DNA of 64,000 bases from Symsagittifera roscoffensis (lineage: Eukaryota; Xenacoelomorpha; Acoela; Convolutidae): contig NC_087063.1 of NCBI RefSeq assembly GCF_963678635.1, forward strand, positions 31,820,599 to 31,884,598, written 5' to 3'. Below are positions 58,641 through 64,000 of this stretch, piece by piece. Positions within the stretch are counted from its first letter, which is position 1, and the number at the start of each line of letters is the position of its first letter. The notes under the pieces were generated by a model. It was not told the DNA's origin, did not search any database, and worked only from the letters and a program-made list of their open reading frames with translations. The position numbers were made by a program, and so were the translations under genes.

Positions 58641-59348
58641 TCTAGTTATTGTTACTGGAGGATCAAAGCTACACAAATTTAATAAAAAACTCATTTAAAA
58701 TTATTTTGACTTTACAATTAGTGCAATTATGAGGGTGCTATAAATTTTTGTTGATGCTTCTAGAAAAGCTGACTGTTTTTTACAAATGGTTCAAATGAGC
58801 GTCTACTAAAAGTATTTCAGCCTGCATTTTTTTTCAAACTAAGTAAAAAAATTGTTCACTTTGTGGTGACATAAAGAAATTTGAGTAGTCTTTCGAGAAG
58901 GTTGACTAACTCAATGTTACTTCTATTCACAGAAATTCCTAATAGTATTATAAAGGACTACTAACATCTAAACTGATTCCAGAGTAATAAAACAAACTAG
59001 TCTTAGCTTTTTGACTGGCAAAATTGTGCTGCGTCTCAACACGTTTTCATTGTAGCGAAAGAACGTTGAATTAAGAACTGACGCTAGATTTCTTAAAGGA
59101 GTTTTTAATACACGAGAGCGAGAGGGCCGAGTCGTTGCCACAAGAAAAGGAGAGGAAGTAATGATAACAGCCAAATACTAAAAGCATGAAGGTCAGAAAA
59201 TTTCAGAACTTCTAAAAAACAGAGAACAGAAAAAAATTAGGAAGAAATCAAACAAGAGTGAGCGAAAAAAAAGGGAAAATTGTTTTCCTATATGAAAAAC
59301 TCAAGTGAGCAGCCAAGCTCACTAAGTTTAAAGATGAAACTTATTGGA
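58641..59348. other. Gene-poor stretch
   Basis: AT-rich and without recognisable features. It ends at the first 1.34-kb direct repeat. Confidence 0.35.
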
Positions 59349-60683
59349 AACATTAGCTAGTCAGATGGATCAACCTAAAAACTCTCCCTAACTCAACATA
59401 ACAATATAAAACACACTCAAGAAAATTAAATTAGGTACTCACAAAACGACACGACCTCTAGAATCGAGTAACTAAATCATGAAGGAACTCGAGATATGAT
59501 TGGGTAATTAAGTTTAACTCGAGAAGTTTGAAATAAACAAGTTTTAACTCAAGAAATAAGGTTTGATCTGGACCATTGGGCAGCTTCAGCTGTCCACCTT
59601 TCCACCGAAGGTTCACTCTGGTCCACTCTATTTTCCTTCTTCTCTACTCGCGATCACTTTCCGCCTTCTGCCAAGAATAAGACAGCTCTACTCTCGTTCG
59701 AATTATGTATTGGAATTTGCGAATAGCAATTTCCCGCTGCTATTTTTTGACTACTTTCCCGCGATTGTAGTTCGGTTCATCTGATCTTATTTTCTGGTAC
59801 TTTCAGTTGTCGCGAGAAACCTGAGCATGACATGCTCAATTCGAGTTTTTGAAAATTTGTATTTCACCCCAAAATCAAGACTAAACGTTTTCTCAAGGTC
59901 AAACTTCCAAATATGACCGACTGGCACAGAAATAACACTTGTAATAATAATCGTTACCGTGCCTATGGACAAAAATAGTAACGCCGCTGCGAAGACTGAG
60001 AAACTGGAAGAGTCTCTCGTTTGACTTGAGAACTGTTTAATAACAAACTTTTAGTTATCTGAAATTATAGCTCTTTATGTCTTAAAAAAATTTACAAAAT
60101 CAAATCATTTTTGGGATATGAGAAGCTAGGAGTGAGGAACAGGTCAATCCAATTCCAATGAATGGGGTAGATTTTCCTCTAATTGAAACAGAAAACGTAA
60201 ATGTTTTTTTTGGAGTAACCTCGTGGTTTGGGTATGCTGCTTATGAGCATACGTTACTGCCTGTAAATCAGTTAGTTTGCTTCATTTGACTGACAGTCTT
60301 TAAACGGTAACAGGTTTGTTGACCAAAACTTACAAAAGACCAACTTCATTTGGCTCTGGTAGATACGGTTAATTGCACGTAAAACTTTTTTATTTTACAT
60401 GATTCTGACCAAAATGTCACCAACTACCAGATACACCATACCCTCCAGTTTGATAGGCGAGTTTGAACAAGCTCAAGATGAGTCCTTAAAGGCCGCCAAT
60501 CTCCGAATTCTTTGCTCCTAAGTCCCGTTATTGATTCGATGTTAATTACAGTAGACCCGTGTTTTCTTCTTGTAATTCGCTGCAACAACCACACAGTTTG
60601 AATGCATGTTCTATTCGAAGTAGACCGTTCAAGGAGTAACAGGCTGTGAACATTAATTAAAGTTGCTTACGCTGGTGTCCTCA
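59349..60683. repeat. 1.34-kb direct repeat, copy 1
   Basis: Starts AACATTAGCTAGTCAG and ends CTGGTGTCCTCA, and is almost identical to 62283-63618. There are no terminal inverted repeats. It could be a pair of LTRs, since the spacing and orientation fit. However, its ends lack a TG...CA pair and there is no matching target duplication outside the pair. It could equally be a dispersed element present twice. The 73-residue frame inside (59563-59784) is conserved only because the DNA is. Confidence 0.75.
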
Positions 60684-61100
60684 TGTGGAAAATTCTTGCG
60701 CCACTCGATCCGCTGCTTTCAGGCCTTAAACCGGGCAGTTATAAAAAAAGGATCGTGGAAGGCCTAGGTATACTCGTCGGAAAACTCCTTAACAGTTATT
60801 CTGTGTGGTTGGCTCTACTCGCAGTCGATTCAATTCAACCATAGCTTGTCTATACATGCGTTCACATGTTCTCGATCGCTGCAGGTGAATCTTATCTCGC
60901 TCTTTTCGCATCTGATCTCGTTCTTCACGCATCTGGTCTAGGCTTATAGGGAGATTATCAAACTCTCGTATCGGTCCGGTCATGCCTGGATACTCAATTT
61001 CGGTCTGTTGTGTTGTGATTACTAGCTGCTGATGAGGATCGAGGTCTGGAAGAGGATTTGTCAGGAAAAGGAAATACTTCTGCTCCGTTTTCCGTCATAA
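60684..61100 (-). pseudogene. Unassigned coding fragment with charged coiled coil
   Basis: On the minus strand an open stretch reads NPLPDLDPHQQLVITTQQTE, then MTGPIREFDN, then a heptad-like QMREERDQMRKERDKIHLQ. It ends at a stop at 60789. The frame extends upstream of the first Met, so this is the 3' end of a longer frame. It is compatible with a retroelement polyprotein end next to a terminal repeat, but this is inference. Confidence 0.35.
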
Positions 61101-61539
61101 GCCTTAAGCCCGGCTTACGTGCGATATTGTAATCATGCAAGCCACCATCGAGATTTAGCGCCGTTCATCTTAACTGTTATCTAATAAGTTATGGAGCACT
61201 GCTTGCCGAAACCACTCCCAATGTTCTCTGTTGGTATGTATTATTCGCTCAAAGATTACACAGTGACGGAGCGTAGAAAAAGCACCTATTGACGACCTGC
61301 AGGCATCAGTCAACTTCATTCTACTCGTTTTCACCGTCTGGACCTAGCCAGTTAGTTTTCTGGTTTGTTTAGGGCTAAGTAAAAAGTTACCATTTTTAGG
61401 CCATCCGTCAAACGACTTTCGATCAGCTTTCGTTACATGCGAAGATAACCACATAGCTGGGTCTCGGATTCCCAGACTAAGCGATTACCTGGTTGTAATC
61501 ATTACAATTTATTCAAATAAAGAGACGAGTCTTGAAAGT

Positions 61540-62282
61540 CTTCGGTATACTTCGATTTTTGCAAAGCTTTTGATCAAGTAACTCATCATATTCTACTAAA
61601 CAAACTGGCTAAATTTGGATTTGATTACATGTTTCTCGAGCTTTTCTCTTCGTATCTGAGTGATCGTACTCAAATTGTAATGATTGAAAAAACATCTTCT
61701 TGGATAGGGTATGATACTAGTGGAGTGCCGCAAGGCAGCGTCTTAGGGCCACTATTGTTTGTTCTCTTTACTAATGACATGCCAAATGCTCTTTTAACTT
61801 CTGACTGTTATTTGTTCGCTGATGACAGTAAACTGTATTTCGGTGTCGCAATTTTTCAAAATTTGAAATGGGACAACCATCTTATTTTGAAGTTTATTGC
61901 GGTTGAGAAATCTTTTCATTTTATCAAACGTTCTATTCCATACAGCGTCTCACTATGGACCAAGTTTAAATTTTATCAACTTTGCATAAGAAGTGTCCTT
62001 CTCTACGGCAGTTAAATCTAGTTTCCTTCCTCACTTTACAGGCGTAAACTTGAATTGTTAAACAAAAATTGTCTGAAATGGATGACGGGTCTCAGTGACT
62101 ACACTGAGCAATTAAAGGTGACCAATTCCCTGCCAATATCTTTCTCCATGAGAAATTCGATTTTCAAGTTCATTAATTTTACCTTCACCGGTAACGGTCT
62201 TTGTAACACTGCCTACCCTGGACTGACAGCAACCAAGAACTGTCATCTCTTCTTCACCGAGCAGTTCTTCACCGAGCAGTTC
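61540..62282 (+). pseudogene. LINE reverse transcriptase fragment with internal deletion
   Basis: Contains YFDFCKAFDQVTHHILLNKL (motif A), TSGVPQGSVLGPLLFVLF (motif B) and LFADDSKLYFGV (motif C). The frame then jumps directly to FQNLKWDNHL, skipping the palm-thumb segment that usually separates them. It continues with FYQLCIRSVLLYGS and RRKLELLNKNCLKWM. The 3' end carries two TTCTTCACCGAGCAG units, where direct repeat copy 2 begins. Confidence 0.7.
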
Positions 62283-63618
62283 AACATTAGCTAGTCAGAT
62301 GGATCAACCTAAAAACTCTCCCTAACTCAACATAACAATATAAAACACACTCAAGAAAATTAAATTAGGTACTCACAAAACGACACGACCTCTAGAATCG
62401 AGTAACTAAATCATGAAGGAACTCGAGATATGATTGGGTAATTAAGTTTAACTCGAGAAGTTTGAAATAAACAAGTTTTAACTCAAGAAATAAGGTTTGA
62501 TCTGGACCATTGGGCAGCTTCAGCTGTCCACCTTTCCACCGAAGGTTCACTCTGGTCCAATCTATTTTCCTTCTTCTCTACTCGCGATCACTTTCCGTCT
62601 TCTGCCGAGAATAAGACAGCTCTACTCTCGTTCGAATTATGTATTGGAATTTGCGAATAGCAATTTCCCGCTGCTATTTATTGACTACTTTCCCGCGATT
62701 GTAGTTCGGTTCATCTGATCTTATTTTCTGGTACTTTCAGTTGTCGCGAGAAACCTGAGCATGACATGCTCAATTCGAATTTTTGAAAATTTGCATTTCA
62801 CCCCAAAATCAAGACTAAACGTTTTCTCAAGGTCAAACTTCCAAATATGACCGACTGGCACAGAAATAACACTTGTAATAATAATCGTTACCGTGCCTAT
62901 GAACAAAAATAGTAACGCCGCTGCGAAGATTGAGAAACTGGAAGAGTCTCTCGTTTGACTTGAGAACTGTTTAATAACAAACTTTTAGTTATCTGAAATT
63001 ATAGCTCTTTATGTCTTAAAAAAATTTACAAAATCAAATCATTTTTGGAATATGAGAAGCTAGGAGTGAGGAACAGGTCAATCCAATTCCGATGGATGGG
63101 GTGGATTTTCCTCTAATTGAAACAGAAAAGTTAAATGTTTTTTTTTGGAGTAACCTCGTGGTTTGGGTTTGCTGCTTATGAGCATACGTTACTGCCTGTA
63201 AATCAGTTAGTTTGCTTCATTTGACTGACAGCCTTTAAACGGTAACAGGTGTGTTGTCCAAAACTTACAAAAGACCAACTTCATTTGGCTCTGGTAGATA
63301 CGGTTAATTGCACGTAAAACTATATTATTTTACATGATTCTGACCAAAATTTCACCAACTACCAGATGCACTGTACCCTCCAGTTTGATAGGCGAGTTTG
63401 AACAAGCTCAAGATGAGTCCTTAAAGGCCGCCAATCTCCGAATTCTTTGCTCCTAAGTCTCGTTATTGATTCGATGTTAATTACAGTAGACCCGTGTTTT
63501 CTTCTTGTAATTTGCTACAACAACCACACAGTTTGAATGCATGTTCTATGCGAAGTAGGCCGTTCAAGGAGTAACAGGCTGTGAACATTAATTAAAGTTG
63601 CTTACGCTGGTGTCCTCA
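62283..63618. repeat. 1.34-kb direct repeat, copy 2
   Basis: Second copy of 59349-60683, with only scattered single-base differences. Its left edge abuts the 3' end of one LINE fragment, and its right edge abuts another RT fragment. Confidence 0.75.
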
Positions 63619-63987
63619 ATTAAATCATACGTAACAGAAAGGTCTCAAGTCGTACGAGTAAATGGCGAAATATCAAATTCAGAAAAAGTAACGAGCGGTG
63701 TACCCCAGGGCAGTATTTTGGGACCCTTGTTTTTCTTGGTTTTCATAAATGACCTGCCTGACAAATGCAATACAGTTATACCATTATTATTCGCAGACGA
63801 TGCCAAATTCTTTAGCATAAATTTGTGGAGGGATGAATTTCAAAAAGACCTTGACAATGTGAATCTATGGACCCTGGAAAATTATATGCCTTTCAACGTA
63901 GATAAATGTACGCACCTGAATTTTGAGAAAAATCGTTTTTCTTTTAATTTCAATAATGAACAAATAGCTCATGTAGACTTGGACTAA
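63619..63987 (+). pseudogene. LINE reverse transcriptase fragment
   Basis: Reads IKSYVTERSQVVRVNGEISN, then VTSGVPQGSILGPLFFLVFI (motif B), LLFADDAKFFS (motif C), and WTLENYMPFNVDKCTHLNF. It begins abruptly at the edge of the direct repeat. The frame ends at 63987, close to the window edge. Confidence 0.75.
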
Positions 63988-64000
63988 TCGTATCAAATGA

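Noticed and set aside
59563-59784. 73-residue frame present in both 1.34-kb repeats
   Set aside because: It is conserved only because the whole repeat is. It has no domain, and the two copies are too similar for selection to be inferred.

Overview
The window is AT-rich animal DNA dominated by transposable elements. It carries only a few host gene pieces, spread over exons joined by GT-AG introns. Recognisable elements are CR1-like LINEs, a Penelope-like element, a BEL/Pao LTR retrotransposon, a Copia fragment, hAT-like and Tc1/mariner-like MITEs and tRNA-derived SINEs. Together with the spliced genes these indicate an invertebrate metazoan. I cannot name the phylum from the sequence alone.

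Layout: 0.7-0.9 kb holds a minus-strand first coding exon of a calcineurin-B-homologous EF-hand protein. At 3.1-8.4 kb a 2.6-kb tandem duplication contains nested fold-back (palindromic) repeats and breaks inside a MITE. At 9.3-11.2 kb there is a three-exon gene for a 146-residue four-helix membrane protein, with a hAT-like MITE in intron 1. At 11.4-16.5 kb lie tRNA-derived SINEs, a TA-flanked Tc1-type MITE and a 96-bp tandem repeat. At 17.5-19.8 kb a minus-strand gene encodes a single-pass membrane protein with a PPxY motif and a C-terminal PDZ-ligand-like tail. At 22.3-24.6 kb a 2.36-kb insertion, flanked by the 5-bp duplication AACTA, consists almost entirely of a satellite of about 171 bp organised as an exact 851-bp, five-monomer higher-order repeat. 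At 28.2-30.1 kb a minus-strand gene encodes a secreted CX3C cysteine-rich protein.

From 31 kb on the sequence is almost wholly retroelements. A degraded Penelope-like RT ends in a hammerhead-ribozyme-like motif (31.0-32.4). A minus-strand CR1-like LINE has a PHD finger, endonuclease and RT (32.5-36.3). Two remnants of another RT polyprotein follow (36.5-37.4 and 38.4-40.1), one of them an internal deletion derivative, then a Copia RNase H fragment (44.0-44.5) and a dense cluster of G/C-tract MITEs (46.1-49.1). A LINE endonuclease piece (49.3-49.9) precedes a minus-strand BEL/Pao element (about 50.0-56.0) whose integrase core is inverted in place. Last come unrecognised coding-like relics (56.5-58.6) and two 1.34-kb direct repeats (59.3-60.7, 62.3-63.6) next to LINE RT fragments.

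The host genes do not form an operon or pathway. They look like independent genes whose introns and flanks have been expanded by mobile DNA. The strongest candidates for something undescribed are the TSD-flanked higher-order satellite insertion, the in-place inversion of the BEL integrase core, and the nested palindromes inside the tandem duplication.
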